From CAZUCE01 sp964619265 (lineage in GTDB: Bacteria; Planctomycetota; UBA1135; GCA-002686595), in the NCBI GenBank assembly GCA_964619265.1, contig CAZUCE010000004.1:1-64000 (forward strand): a stretch of 64,000 nt of DNA, in the 5' to 3' direction. A model generated the notes under the pieces. The model did not search any database, was not told the origin of the DNA, and saw only the letters and a list, made by a program, of their open reading frames with translations. Made by a program: the position numbers and the translations under genes. Shown piece after piece: positions 8,561 through 17,919 of this stretch; the stretch's first letter is position 1; each line of letters opens with the position of its first letter.

Positions 8561-8607
8561 CTCCGATCAGGATAATCGGAGCGCGCGAGCGGAGGCCTTC
8601 CGGCCTC
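8561..8607 (+). other. Two stem-loops between pstS and pstC
   Basis: In the 90-bp pstS-pstC spacer, CTCCGAT-n7-ATCGGAG (8561-8581) and GAGGCC-TTCC-GGCCTC (8592-8607) form two consecutive perfect hairpins with no T-tract. Hairpins in this position commonly protect the upstream message or attenuate the downstream one, which would leave the binding protein in excess over the permease. That role is inferred. Confidence 0.5.
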
Positions 8608-8641
8608 GGCCGCGCCCTCCACCCACTGGTCCTTCCCCGTC

Positions 8642-11269
8642 ATGAATCGGACTCCGTCCCGGCCTGCACGCCGGCCCCGCGTCACGCGACCTGGGGTCCG
8701 GCGTGCTGAGCGTATTTCGACTTTTCTGATCACGGTCGGCGGGATCGGCACGATCTTGATCGTGAGCCTGATTTTCGTGTTTCTGGCGTGGGTCATTGCA
8801 CCGCTGTTCCGCGGCGCGGGGCTAGAGCCTGGCGAATCGCTGGTCGCCGAGGACTTGAAGGGCGCGCCGCCGCTCGAACTCGGGCTCGACGTTCACGGTG
8901 CACAGTTGTGGGGGCTTACCGAAGATGGAATCTTCGAGGTTCGCGAGCTCTCGACCGGAGAGTCGATCGCGACGCATCGTCCGGGCGCGGCCTCGCTCGG
9001 CGCGCCGACTTCCGCGACGGTCGGGCCGGCCCGGCGAGACTTCTCGCTCGGGTTTGACGATGGAACGCTGTTGTGGGGCGAACTCGACTTCAAGGATCGA
9101 TTCCTCTCGGAGCGCCGCACGGCCGCCTTGGACCCGGAATTCGCCGCGCTTGAGATTGGCGAGCGCGCTCCGTTCGAGAAGGGCATGCTCGAGCGCACGC
9201 CAACCGGCGCGCTGCGGACCACGGTTCTCGAGGTGGACGCCTCGGCCGCGGTTCAGCCCCACGGCGAAGTGCCCGTTGTGTTGGCCGACGTCTCGACCTC
9301 TCCCGCGGGCAAGGTCTTCGCGCTGTTGACGCAGGATGCGCGCTTGTCGCTCGGTCGTGTGCGCGAACGGGAGAACATGCTGACCGGCGAGGTCACCATT
9401 ACAACGTCGGCGACGGACCTTCCGTTCGAGGCGCGGCCCGGGGCCGGTTGGCCTGAGCACCTGTTGCTGGCTGGACTTGGCAATCGGGTGTTCTTGCTTT
9501 GGCCCGACGGAACAACCCAGCACTACCAGGTCGATGGGGCGGGCGAGCCTTCCCTGGTTGAGACGATTCAGCTCTTGCCGGAAGGACGAGAGGTCACCGC
9601 CTTCGCTCCAGTGCTGGGAAAGAACACCTTCGTGGTCGGCGACGACGGTGGTGGGCTGACCGCGTGGTTTGCGACGACCTCTTCCGAGGCAGGGAGCACC
9701 TGGCGACTGGTGCGCGCCCACCAGCTTCCGCGGGTTCAAGTCGGCGAACCGACCGCCCTGGCCAGTTCGCCGCGCTCACGAACCGTTGCGGTGGGAACCA
9801 GCGCAGGCGCCGTTGTGCTGCGCCAGGTCACGACTGAGGAGGCCTTGGGAAGTGCCGAGTCGTTCCTCGAGTCGCCGGGAGGACAGGCGCAACCGATCGT
9901 CTCGCTGGTGTTCGACGATCGCGAAGAGCACATCGTGGTGTCCGATGCCCAAGGCGCGATCGGCCGGCTATCCAGCGAGCTGCGCCATCCCGAAGCCAAC
10001 CTCTCCGCGCTGTTCCGGCCGGTTTGGTACGAAGGCTACGACCGGCCCGAGCATGTTTGGCAGTCGACCGGTGGCTCCAACGAGTTTGAGCCCAAGTTGG
10101 GCCTGACGGCGGTCGTCTTTGGAACGATCAAAGCAACCGTGTACTCGATGATGTTCGGGGCGCCGCTGGCCTTGCTCGCGGCGATCTTTACCAGCGAGTA
10201 CCTCCGCGGCCAGACACGCGCATCGATCAAGTCGACGCTCGAACTGATGGCCTCGCTGCCTAGTGTCGTGCTCGGTTTCCTGGCAGCCACGCTGGTGGCG
10301 CCGTTTGTTCAGGATCGGTTGGCCAGCGTGCTGATTTGGTTTGGGCTGCTGCCGCTGCTCCTGCTGACGGGCGCCTATCTGTGGCAGATGATGCCGCGCC
10401 AGCGCGCCCTACGCTGGTCCGGATTGCCGCGGCTGTTCGCCGTCGTGTTGACCCTCGCATTTTCCTTCGTTGCGGCGCGCTGGCTTGGCCCGCTCTTCGA
10501 GCGCCTGCTGTTCGCAGGCGATATGGAAGCCTGGCTGGGTGGCCGGGTGGGATCGCCGCTGGGTGGTTGGGCGGTTCTCTCGCTGCCGATCGCGGCGCTG
10601 GTGACGACGATCCTGTTCGGGCGCGTCGTGTCGCCGCGCATCCGGCGCTCGAATTCGAACCGAGAGCACGCCGCGCAGGCGCGCATCGAGCTGCTCAAGT
10701 TCATCGGCGGAATCGCGACGGTGCTTGCGATCGCAGGCGGCATGGCGCTGGTGCTCGGCGGTGCCCTGGGGCTTGATCCGCGCGGTTCAATCGTGGGTGC
10801 CTACGATCAACGCAACGCGCTGGTGGTTGGGTTTGTGATGGGCTTTGCCATCGTTCCGATCATCTACACGCTTTCCGAGGACGCCCTGACCAGCGTTCCC
10901 GGCCATCTGCGCGAGGCCTCGCTCGGCACCGGCGCGACTCCTTGGCAGACCGCTACCCGCGTGGTCCTGCCGATCGCGGCTTCGGGCATCTTCTCGGCGC
11001 TGATGATCGGCCTGGGCCGTGCGGTCGGCGAGACGATGATCGTGCTCATGGCGACCGGCGGCACCGCGATTCTCGACTGGAATGTGTTCAACGGATTCCG
11101 GACGCTGTCGGCGAACATTGCCACGGAGCTCCCCGAAGCGGTGGCCGGCGGAACCCACTACCGGGTGCTGTTCTTCGCGGGCTTCCTGCTGTTCCTGATG
11201 ACCTTCGCCTTGAACACCCTGGCCGAGCTGGTGCGCCAGCGATTCCGCAAACGGGCTTACCAGCTGTGA
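8642..11269 (+). CDS. pstC: Phosphate ABC transporter permease PstC, long form
   Basis: An 875-residue inner-membrane permease, far longer than the usual 300 or so residues. An N-terminal transmembrane helix (around residues 25-55) is followed by about 400 residues of beta-rich soluble sequence, probably periplasmic, with propeller-like repeats. The conserved permease part starts near AVVFGTIKATVYSMMFGAPLA and carries the EAA-like loop around LREASLGTGATPWQTATRVVLP. Several transmembrane helices follow to the C-terminus. Long PstC proteins with a soluble insert are known in some Proteobacteria. It overlaps pstA by four bases, indicating translational coupling. Confidence 0.9.
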   Translation: MNRTPSRPARRPRVTRPGVRRAERISTFLITVGGIGTILIVSLIFVFLAWVIAPLFRGAGLEPGESLVAEDLKGAPPLELGLDVHGAQLWGLTEDGIFEVRELSTGESIATHRPGAASLGAPTSATVGPARRDFSLGFDDGTLLWGELDFKDRFLSERRTAALDPEFAALEIGERAPFEKGMLERTPTGALRTTVLEVDASAAVQPHGEVPVVLADVSTSPAGKVFALLTQDARLSLGRVRERENMLTGEVTITTSATDLPFEARPGAGWPEHLLLAGLGNRVFLLWPDGTTQHYQVDGAGEPSLVETIQLLPEGREVTAFAPVLGKNTFVVGDDGGGLTAWFATTSSEAGSTWRLVRAHQLPRVQVGEPTALASSPRSRTVAVGTSAGAVVLRQVTTEEALGSAESFLESPGGQAQPIVSLVFDDREEHIVVSDAQGAIGRLSSELRHPEANLSALFRPVWYEGYDRPEHVWQSTGGSNEFEPKLGLTAVVFGTIKATVYSMMFGAPLALLAAIFTSEYLRGQTRASIKSTLELMASLPSVVLGFLAATLVAPFVQDRLASVLIWFGLLPLLLLTGAYLWQMMPRQRALRWSGLPRLFAVVLTLAFSFVAARWLGPLFERLLFAGDMEAWLGGRVGSPLGGWAVLSLPIAALVTTILFGRVVSPRIRRSNSNREHAAQARIELLKFIGGIATVLAIAGGMALVLGGALGLDPRGSIVGAYDQRNALVVGFVMGFAIVPIIYTLSEDALTSVPGHLREASLGTGATPWQTATRVVLPIAASGIFSALMIGLGRAVGETMIVLMATGGTAILDWNVFNGFRTLSANIATELPEAVAGGTHYRVLFFAGFLLFLMTFALNTLAELVRQRFRKRAYQL

Positions 11270-13071
11270 GTGTCGTCCGAACTTCCGAGCGCGCGATGAA
11301 GCCCGCGGAAGAGCCGCCGCGCCCGATCCGCCGCCGTCCACCGCGCAGAACCCAGCTCAGCAGCCTGGGCGAACCGTGGGTCTGGTTGACCGCGGGCGCG
11401 CTGGCGCTTGGATTGTTCATGGTCTTCGGTCTGCTGGCCGTTGTGGGCTGGAACGGCTCGCGAACCATGTGGCCCTCCGAGGTCGTGCTGGCGGAGACCT
11501 TGGACGGCGAGGCCTACCTGGGCGAGCTGCAGCGATCCGGCAACTTCACCCCCGGCGACGACGAATATGGCCGGCTCGGCGATCGGGCGGACGAGGTTCG
11601 CGCCCGTTTGGCCGGGGAAGCGGGGAAAAGCCAACGCCGCTTGCTGCGCGTTGCGCGACCGGGCGCCAAGGGCGAGAACTACAACCTGTGGATCCCCGAC
11701 TTTGAGTTGGCGGCGAACCGCGAGTTGCCCGCGGATCAGGTGGCTGACTGGGAAGAGAGCCTGCTGAATCCAGATTGGGCGATGACCGTCGAGCGCATGA
11801 GCGGCGGCCGGCAGTACGGGATTTTGTCCGGCTGGATCGAAGACGGCGAGCTTGTCGAGACGGACCCGGAGCAGGTCTGGAAGCTCTTCGGCCAGCGGAT
11901 GGACGATGTTCGGGAATTGCGGCGTCAAGCCAAGCGCACCGAACGCGAAGAAGTCGGCTCGATTCAAAACCGGCTTGAGGATCTGCGGCTGGCTCAGCGG
12001 CGCGCCGAAATGCGCAAGGGCGAGGACTCCGAACAGGCTCGCGAAGCGGCCGAGGAGTTGGTTGCCTATCAAGCGGAGTCCGACTCGCAGTTGGAAGAGC
12101 TGGGGGCGCGGGTGCGCGACCTCAAGGATCGCGGCAACTCGTTCGAACTGGTGGTCAAGTCGGTGGAGGGGCGCGAGACCCGCTTGCCCCTGTGGGGCAT
12201 CGTTCGCGCCTTCCCGGCCAATCGCCTGGGCTTTGGCGGCAAGCTAGGTGTCTACGCGGACCGAACGTGGGAGTTCTTGAGCGCTGACCCGCGCAACGGC
12301 ATCCAGGAGGGTGGGCTCTTCCCGGCGATCTTCGGCACGGTCGTTATGACCTTGCTCATGTCGATCGTAGTCGTCCCGTTCGGGGTGCTCGCCGCGCTTT
12401 ACTTGCGCGAGTACGCCCGCCAGGGCTTCCTGGTGAGTTCGGTCCGGATCGCCGTGAACAACTTGGCTGGTGTGCCCTCGATCGTGTTTGGCGTGTTTGG
12501 ACTCGGGTTCTTCTGCTACGGGCTCGGCAAGGGCATCGATGAGCTGTTCTACGCCGAGCGCCTGCCCAACCCGACCTTTGGCAAGGGCGGCCTGATTTGG
12601 GCCTCCCTGACCCTGGCGCTGCTGACCCTGCCGGTGGTGATCGTGGCGACCGAAGAAGCGCTGAGCGCGGTTCCAAGTTCGATGCGGGAGGGCTCCTACG
12701 CCTGTGGGGCGACCAAGTGGCAGACGATTCGGCGGATCGTGCTGCCGAGGGCCATGCCTGGAATCCTGACCGGTATGATCCTGGCGGTAGCACGCGGAGC
12801 CGGCGAGGTGGCTCCGCTGATGGTCGTCGGAGCCGTGGCCCTGGCGCCCGAGCTTCCTTTCGCCCTCGAATTTCCTGAGTTCGGCGTCAACCGCAGTTTC
12901 ATGCACCTGGGCTTCCAAATCTACGAGCTGGGCTTCAAGAGCCCCGACGCGGAAGCCGCCGTGCCGTTCGTCTACACCACGACGCTGCTGTTGATCTTGA
13001 TCGTCGTGCTTCTCAATTTGTTGGCCATTCGCGTGCGGGCCCAACTCCGCAAGCGGTTCCATGGTTCCTGA
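11266..13071 (+). CDS. pstA: Phosphate ABC transporter permease PstA, long form
   Basis: An inner-membrane permease of about 601 residues. The GTG at 11266 overlaps the pstC stop as GTGA; an ATG at 11296 is the alternative. The frame is open further upstream, but that part is a shadow of pstC. After one transmembrane helix (WLTAGALALGLFMVFGLLAVV) comes a soluble region of some 280 residues with a charged, coiled-coil-like stretch (around NRLEDLRLAQRRAEMRKGED). The permease core starts near LFPAIFGTVVMTLLMSI and has the EAA-like motif in MREGSYACGATKWQTIRRIV. It pairs with PstC to form the membrane channel. The extra domain probably faces the periplasm together with that of PstC. Confidence 0.88.
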   Translation: MSVVRTSERAMKPAEEPPRPIRRRPPRRTQLSSLGEPWVWLTAGALALGLFMVFGLLAVVGWNGSRTMWPSEVVLAETLDGEAYLGELQRSGNFTPGDDEYGRLGDRADEVRARLAGEAGKSQRRLLRVARPGAKGENYNLWIPDFELAANRELPADQVADWEESLLNPDWAMTVERMSGGRQYGILSGWIEDGELVETDPEQVWKLFGQRMDDVRELRRQAKRTEREEVGSIQNRLEDLRLAQRRAEMRKGEDSEQAREAAEELVAYQAESDSQLEELGARVRDLKDRGNSFELVVKSVEGRETRLPLWGIVRAFPANRLGFGGKLGVYADRTWEFLSADPRNGIQEGGLFPAIFGTVVMTLLMSIVVVPFGVLAALYLREYARQGFLVSSVRIAVNNLAGVPSIVFGVFGLGFFCYGLGKGIDELFYAERLPNPTFGKGGLIWASLTLALLTLPVVIVATEEALSAVPSSMREGSYACGATKWQTIRRIVLPRAMPGILTGMILAVARGAGEVAPLMVVGAVALAPELPFALEFPEFGVNRSFMHLGFQIYELGFKSPDAEAAVPFVYTTTLLLILIVVLLNLLAIRVRAQLRKRFHGS

Positions 13072-14038
13072 TCTCAAGAGACACCCTGTGAGCGACAGTC
13101 GACCGACCAATTCAGGTGCGCAGCCCCCTCCGGAAGTGCCCTCCGCTTCGGGGGCCTTCGAGGGCGGTGTGGAAGGTGCGGTGCCCCTGGCCCAGCGCTC
13201 GGAGTCGCAGACCGGCGGCGTGATGCAGGCCGTGGAGGCCGGCGAGAACTTTGCGGCCGCGGTTCACGCGGAGCTCCCGGCGGAAGAAGTCACTCTCGAG
13301 ATCGACGGCTTCGATCTGTGGTACGGCGAAAAGCAGGCCCTGTGGGATGTTTCGCTTTCCGTTCCGCGCGGCAAGGTGACGGCCTTGATCGGCCCCTCGG
13401 GGTGTGGCAAGTCCACGCTCTTGCGGTCGGTCAACCGGATGAACGACCTGATTGACTCGGTGCGGATCGACGGGGCCATGCGGCTCAATGGAGACCCGAT
13501 TTACGGCCGCGAGGTCGATGTGATCGAACTTCGCAAGCGGATCGGCATGGTGTTTCAAAAGCCCAACCCGTTCCCGATGAGCATCTTCGAGAACGTGGTC
13601 TATCCGCTGCGGATCGACGGCGAGCGGAACCGTTCGGTGCTCGACGAAGTCTGCGAACGCAGCCTGCGCGGAGCAGGTCTGTGGAACGAGGTAAAAGACC
13701 GCCTCAAAGAGAGCGCGCTGGCCATGTCCGGCGGTCAACAGCAGCGCCTATGCATCGCGAGGGCCATCGCAGCCGATCCTGAAGTGCTGCTGCTCGATGA
13801 GCCTTGTTCGGCGTTGGACCCGATCGCCACCGGTCGCATCGAAGAGCTGATCGACGAGTTGAAGGGCGAATATTCGATTCTGATCGTGACGCACAACATG
13901 CAGCAAGCCTCTCGCACCAGCGATCACACGGCTTTCATGTATCTTGGGCGAGTGGTCGAGTACGGCCCCACGGAGAACATTTTCCTAGCGCCTAGGTTGA
14001 AAGAGACCCAGGATTACGTCACGGGCCGATTCGGTTGA
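13061..14038 (+). CDS. pstB: Phosphate ABC transporter ATP-binding protein
   Basis: A 325-residue ATPase that drives phosphate import. The Walker A motif GPSGCGKST is at residues 111-119, VFQKPNPFPMSIFENV follows the Q-loop, the ABC signature is MSGGQQQR, Walker B is VLLLDEPCSALDP and the switch histidine is in ILIVTHNM. The conserved domain begins near residue 77, so there is an unusual N-terminal extension of about 70 Pro/Glu-rich residues, or translation starts later (GTG at 13088 or the Met at residue 55). The chosen ATG overlaps the end of pstA by 11 bases, which fits coupling. The signature has Met where Leu is usual. Confidence 0.92.
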   Translation: MVPDLKRHPVSDSRPTNSGAQPPPEVPSASGAFEGGVEGAVPLAQRSESQTGGVMQAVEAGENFAAAVHAELPAEEVTLEIDGFDLWYGEKQALWDVSLSVPRGKVTALIGPSGCGKSTLLRSVNRMNDLIDSVRIDGAMRLNGDPIYGREVDVIELRKRIGMVFQKPNPFPMSIFENVVYPLRIDGERNRSVLDEVCERSLRGAGLWNEVKDRLKESALAMSGGQQQRLCIARAIAADPEVLLLDEPCSALDPIATGRIEELIDELKGEYSILIVTHNMQQASRTSDHTAFMYLGRVVEYGPTENIFLAPRLKETQDYVTGRFG

Positions 14039-14110
14039 TCTTTGCAACCTGGTTGAGCAGGACGCCCCGTTCCGGGCCTTGGGGCCCGGGCACTTTGCAT
14101 CACGAGTTTC

Positions 14111-14860
14111 ATGGCTAGTCACCTTCACAACGATTTATTGGCGCTCGAAAAGCGCCTGCTCTACCTCGGTACCCAGGTGGAGGAGAGTGTTCGTCGGGCC
14201 GTGACAGCTCTGCTGGAACGCAAGCAAGACTTGGCGCTCGATGTGATCAAAGGCGACCTTTCTATCGACCGTCAGGAAGTGGAGATCGAAGAGGACTGCC
14301 TCAAGATTCTCGCGCTGCACCAGCCGGTGGCCAACGATCTACGCTTCGTCGCAGCCGTTCTGAAGATCGACAACGATCTCGAACGAATCGGCGACCTGGC
14401 CGTCAACATCTCCAAACGGGCCGCGTTCCTCACGACCGCGCCACACTTCCCCGTCCCGTCGTTGATGCACGAGATGATGGAAGAGTGCATGCGATTGCTG
14501 CGCGAGAGCCTCGACGCCTTCGTCCAGGGCAACGCCGATGCCGCGCGCCGGATCTGCAAAGAAGACGACATCATCGACGACTACCATCGCCGAATTTGGC
14601 GCCAGGTGCTCGATTCGATGGAGAGCGACCGACTGATGATCGAGCCGGGAATGCAGATGTTTGCGGTCAGCAAGAGCCTTGAGCGGATCGCCGACCACGC
14701 GACCAATATTGCCGAAGACGTGGTGTACCTGGTCGAAGGCGCGATCATCCGGCACTCGTTCAATCGCATGCCGGGTGCCGCAAGCGCTGAGCCGTCCGCC
14801 CTCTCGGGCGAGGGCGGGGACGCGGATTCGCTACCGGAGCGCCGGGCCTCCTCCGAGTAG
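14111..14860 (+). CDS. phoU: Phosphate signalling protein PhoU
   Basis: A 249-residue cytoplasmic regulator that links Pst transporter activity to PhoR/PhoB signalling and limits phosphate uptake. It has two PhoU three-helix repeats, each with a metal-binding E/DxxxD-type motif: KIDNDLERIGDLAVNISKR around residues 78-96 and KSLERIADHATNIAEDV around 182-198. The C-terminal 30 residues are a low-complexity tail. It follows pstB after 72 bp and is the last gene before a terminator at 14904. No PhoR or PhoB gene is present in the window. Confidence 0.93.
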   Translation: MASHLHNDLLALEKRLLYLGTQVEESVRRAVTALLERKQDLALDVIKGDLSIDRQEVEIEEDCLKILALHQPVANDLRFVAAVLKIDNDLERIGDLAVNISKRAAFLTTAPHFPVPSLMHEMMEECMRLLRESLDAFVQGNADAARRICKEDDIIDDYHRRIWRQVLDSMESDRLMIEPGMQMFAVSKSLERIADHATNIAEDVVYLVEGAIIRHSFNRMPGAASAEPSALSGEGGDADSLPERRASSE

Positions 14861-14903
14861 CCCAGGAGCCCGGCAAGGGCTCGCTTGGGCCCCTTGCTCG
14901 TCA

Positions 14904-14932
14904 CCCGGTCGTAACCGGGCGGTTGCGTTTTT
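14904..14932 (+). terminator. Intrinsic terminator after phoU
   Basis: CCCGGT-CGTA-ACCGGG forms a perfect 6-bp GC-rich stem at 14904-14919, followed after a short GC run by five T residues (14928-14932). It lies 44 bp beyond the phoU stop and closes the phosphate operon. Confidence 0.65.
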
Positions 14933-14975
14933 CTGAATCGAGCTAGATTCAGGTGAACCCAATCGGGACGAAACC

Positions 14976-16592
14976 ATGCTCCAGCTCCTCTGCGCATTTC
15001 TGCTCGTCGCTCCAGTTGTTCCGCCCTGTGCGGTGGGCGACGATCTCGAATTCACACCAGCCCACGCGGAACACCTGTTCAACCGCGCCGGCTTCGGGGT
15101 GACCCAGGCCGAGGCCCAGCGCTTGGCTGCGGCGGGGCTCGAGGCCGCGCTCGAGGAGCTGCTGCGCGAGCGGCCCGTCGAGCCGCCCTTTCACTTGCAG
15201 AGCTTCGGCGTGACCTACGCCATTCTGAGGGACCGTTTGGGGGTCTCCGCGAGTTCGCCCGAGGGACACGATCGCGTGCTCCGGAGCACGCGGCTGGAAG
15301 AGCGCGGGCGCGATCGGGCGCAACTGACCAATTACACCCACTGGTGGATCGAACAGATGGCGGCCCACGCGGACCCGCTGCGCGACCGGATGACGCTTTT
15401 CTGGCACGGTCATTTCACGAGTTCCCAGGAGGATGTCAGCAACTCCTACGAGATGTGCCGGCAACACCAGCTCCTGCGGAGCGAAGCGCTCGGGAGTTTC
15501 CGTGAGATGCTGTCCGGTATCGCTCGCGATCCCGCGATGTTGAAGTACCTGGACAACGCCCGCAGTACACGACGCAAGCCGAACGAGAACTTCGCCCGAG
15601 AGTTGCTCGAGTTGTTCACCCTCGGCGAGGGCAACTACACCGAACAGGACGTGAAAGAGGCCGCCCGCGCGTTCGCCGGCTGGACCGACGAACGGTCCGA
15701 GTTCTACCTCGACGAGGAAAAGGTGGATCCGGGAGAGAAGACCTTCCTTGGGCGAACCGGAGAGTGGGGGGGGCAAGACGTGCTAGGCATCCTGCTGGAA
15801 CAGCCAGCCTGCGCCGAGTACGTGGCTGGCTCCATCATCGGCTGGTTGGAAGGTGTGCCGCCGAGCCCTGAGCGGCGCACCCACTATGGACGCTTGTTCT
15901 TGGAATCGGACTATCAGCTCCGTCCGCTGCTCGGCGAGCTGTTTCGCGATCCGAGCTTCTACCGGGAGGAAGTTGTGGGCCAACGCATTGCGGGGCCCCT
16001 CGAACTGATGGTCGGACAGGTTCGGCGGCTGGGCGTCGAGCCGCCTTCGAGACTCCTTTCGTTCGGGTCCGAACTCCTCGGGCAGCACCTTTTCTTCACG
16101 CCTTCGGTAAAGGGCTGGGACGAGGGTCGGGCGTGGATCACGACCTCGACCTTGATGCAACGCGGGAACCTCGCCGGCGTGCTTACCGGACAGCTCAACG
16201 CCGATGTTCTGCGCGAGGAATTCGAGGATTCCGAGGCGGCCGAGGAGGTCGAGGAGGCCGCGATGATGGGGATGGAGGGCGAATTGGAACCGATGTTCGA
16301 GAGGCGCGACTCGTTTTACGAGGAGCTCAAGGACCTCTCGAAATTCGGCTGGCAACCGCGTTTGAATCTGACGGCCTGGATGGACCGCGCCGGCGTTGAG
16401 TCTGTTCGAAACGTGGTTCAGGCGTTGGCGGAAGAACTGCTCGCGGTGCGGCCCAGTCAGGCCACGCTCGAAGAGCTCGGGCGCTGGTGGCAGGACGAAA
16501 GCTCTCAGATCTCCCGCCCGGACGAACTGGAAAACGCCCTGCGCGGGCTTGCGTATCTGATCCTCGCCCTGCCCGAGGCCCAGCTTCACTGA
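14976..16592 (+). CDS. DUF1800 secreted protein
   Basis: A 538-residue protein with an N-terminal signal peptide (MLQLLCAFLLVAPVVPPC). DUF1800 features are clear: HLFNRAGFGVT near the mature N-terminus, LRDRMTLFWHGHFTSS, and NENFARELLELFTLGEGNYTE followed by DVKEAARAFAGWT. DUF1800 genes are habitually next to DUF1501 genes, as here (next gene, 58 bp downstream), and the two products are thought to act together, but their biochemical role is not established. The C-terminal 150 residues are less conserved and acidic. Confidence 0.9.
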   Translation: MLQLLCAFLLVAPVVPPCAVGDDLEFTPAHAEHLFNRAGFGVTQAEAQRLAAAGLEAALEELLRERPVEPPFHLQSFGVTYAILRDRLGVSASSPEGHDRVLRSTRLEERGRDRAQLTNYTHWWIEQMAAHADPLRDRMTLFWHGHFTSSQEDVSNSYEMCRQHQLLRSEALGSFREMLSGIARDPAMLKYLDNARSTRRKPNENFARELLELFTLGEGNYTEQDVKEAARAFAGWTDERSEFYLDEEKVDPGEKTFLGRTGEWGGQDVLGILLEQPACAEYVAGSIIGWLEGVPPSPERRTHYGRLFLESDYQLRPLLGELFRDPSFYREEVVGQRIAGPLELMVGQVRRLGVEPPSRLLSFGSELLGQHLFFTPSVKGWDEGRAWITTSTLMQRGNLAGVLTGQLNADVLREEFEDSEAAEEVEEAAMMGMEGELEPMFERRDSFYEELKDLSKFGWQPRLNLTAWMDRAGVESVRNVVQALAEELLAVRPSQATLEELGRWWQDESSQISRPDELENALRGLAYLILALPEAQLH

Positions 16593-16649
16593 GCGAGACC
16601 CCGCTTCACTTCGCGGACTCTCGCTCTGGCTCCAACTTGGACTCTTCCC

Positions 16650-17888
16650 ATGATCGATCGCCGATCCCTCCTTCGTGCTTCCGTGGCCGGCCTCGGGGCC
16701 ATCTCGCTGACTCCCCAGCTCCTCGCCGGACAGGCGGGTCCCTCCGCACGGGTTCGAGAGCGCAGCGGGCAACCCTGCCTTGTGTTGGTTCAGCTCACCG
16801 GAGGCAACGATGGGCTCAATACCCTGGTGCCGTATACCGAGGACACCTACTTCGAATCCCGGGATAACCTCGCTCACAAGGTTCGTGACCTCCACCGGAT
16901 CGACGACCGGTTCGCCTTCGCACCGACTCTTCCGAAAATGGCCCGCCTCTACCGCGAAGGCCGCATGGGCATCGTGCACGGCGTGGGTTATCCGGATCCC
17001 AATCGGTCGCACTTCAAGTCCTACGAGATTTGGCACGCCGCCGATCCGCGGGGGCGAGCCGCGGCTCCCGGATGGTTGGGGCGGGTCATGGCTGCCAAGC
17101 ATGGCCGCAAGACCGATCCCCACCGCATGGTGCACATCGGGGAGCAACTCCCGTACTCGCTGCACTCGTCGACCCATCCCGCGCTCGCCTTTCGGACTCC
17201 GAAGCAGTATCGCTGGGCGGGGGATGGCAAGCCGCCGGTCGAATTCGTCACGAAGGGCGGGGACTCAGCTCGTCGCTTTGACGACGAAGTCGAGCCTGGC
17301 AGCAACCTGGATTTCCTGCGGGGCGTGATGTCCGACGCGATGGCGTCGTCGGTTCGCGTGCGCGACGCGATCGGTGGTTACCGCCCAGCGGTCGAGTACC
17401 CCAAGGGTGACTTTGCCCAAAGCCTGGCTGTCGCAGCGGCCCTGCTCTCTTCCGACGTTCCGGCCGAAGTTCTCTCGGTGGAACACACCGGGTTCGACAC
17501 GCACGCGGGCCAGACAAATACCCATGCACGCCTGTTGGAAGAGCTGGACGAAGGCCTGACGACGTTTCTCGCCGACGTACAAGCGAAGGTCCCCCATCGC
17601 CGCGTCCTGTGCCTCGTGTACAGCGAGTTCGGGCGGCGCGTGGCCAAGAACAATTCAGGCGGAACCGACCATGGAACGGCTGGACCGGTGTTCTTGTTCG
17701 GGTCCGCTGTGACGGCCGGTCAATTCGGCGCGCCGCCGTCATTGACGGAGTTGGATAGCCGCGGAGATCTGGTCCACACCACGGACTTCCGGTCGGTCTA
17801 CGCGACCGTGATCCGTGACCTTTTCGGAGTCCAGCCCGAGCAGGTTCTTGGAGCCCGCTACAAGACGCTTCCCTTCCTGCGGACCTGA
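16650..17888 (+). CDS. DUF1501 secreted protein, Tat substrate
   Basis: A 412-residue protein of the DUF1501 family, which has the alkaline-phosphatase/sulfatase-like fold. The N-terminus MIDRRSLLRASVAGLGA is a twin-arginine signal. Family motifs include LVQLTGGNDGLNTLVPY, FDTHAGQTNTHARLLEELD and YSEFGRRVAKNNSGGTDHG. It follows the DUF1800 gene and probably forms a transcription unit with it. It is convergent with the Nudix gene after a 31-bp gap in which GACGCC and GGCGTC can pair. The enzymatic activity of the family is unknown. Confidence 0.92.
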   Translation: MIDRRSLLRASVAGLGAISLTPQLLAGQAGPSARVRERSGQPCLVLVQLTGGNDGLNTLVPYTEDTYFESRDNLAHKVRDLHRIDDRFAFAPTLPKMARLYREGRMGIVHGVGYPDPNRSHFKSYEIWHAADPRGRAAAPGWLGRVMAAKHGRKTDPHRMVHIGEQLPYSLHSSTHPALAFRTPKQYRWAGDGKPPVEFVTKGGDSARRFDDEVEPGSNLDFLRGVMSDAMASSVRVRDAIGGYRPAVEYPKGDFAQSLAVAAALLSSDVPAEVLSVEHTGFDTHAGQTNTHARLLEELDEGLTTFLADVQAKVPHRRVLCLVYSEFGRRVAKNNSGGTDHGTAGPVFLFGSAVTAGQFGAPPSLTELDSRGDLVHTTDFRSVYATVIRDLFGVQPEQVLGARYKTLPFLRT

Positions 17889-17919
17889 CGCCCTGGGCGA
17901 CGCTCTGGCCGAGCTCGGT

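Noticed and set aside
10942..11265. Upstream extension of the pstA frame inside pstC
   Set aside because: The extension is Arg/Gly-rich shadow sequence; a GTG with a 4-base overlap at the pstC stop is a natural start.
15783..17177. Long minus-strand frame antisense to the DUF1800/DUF1501 genes
   Set aside because: Both plus-strand genes have clear family motifs and signal peptides.
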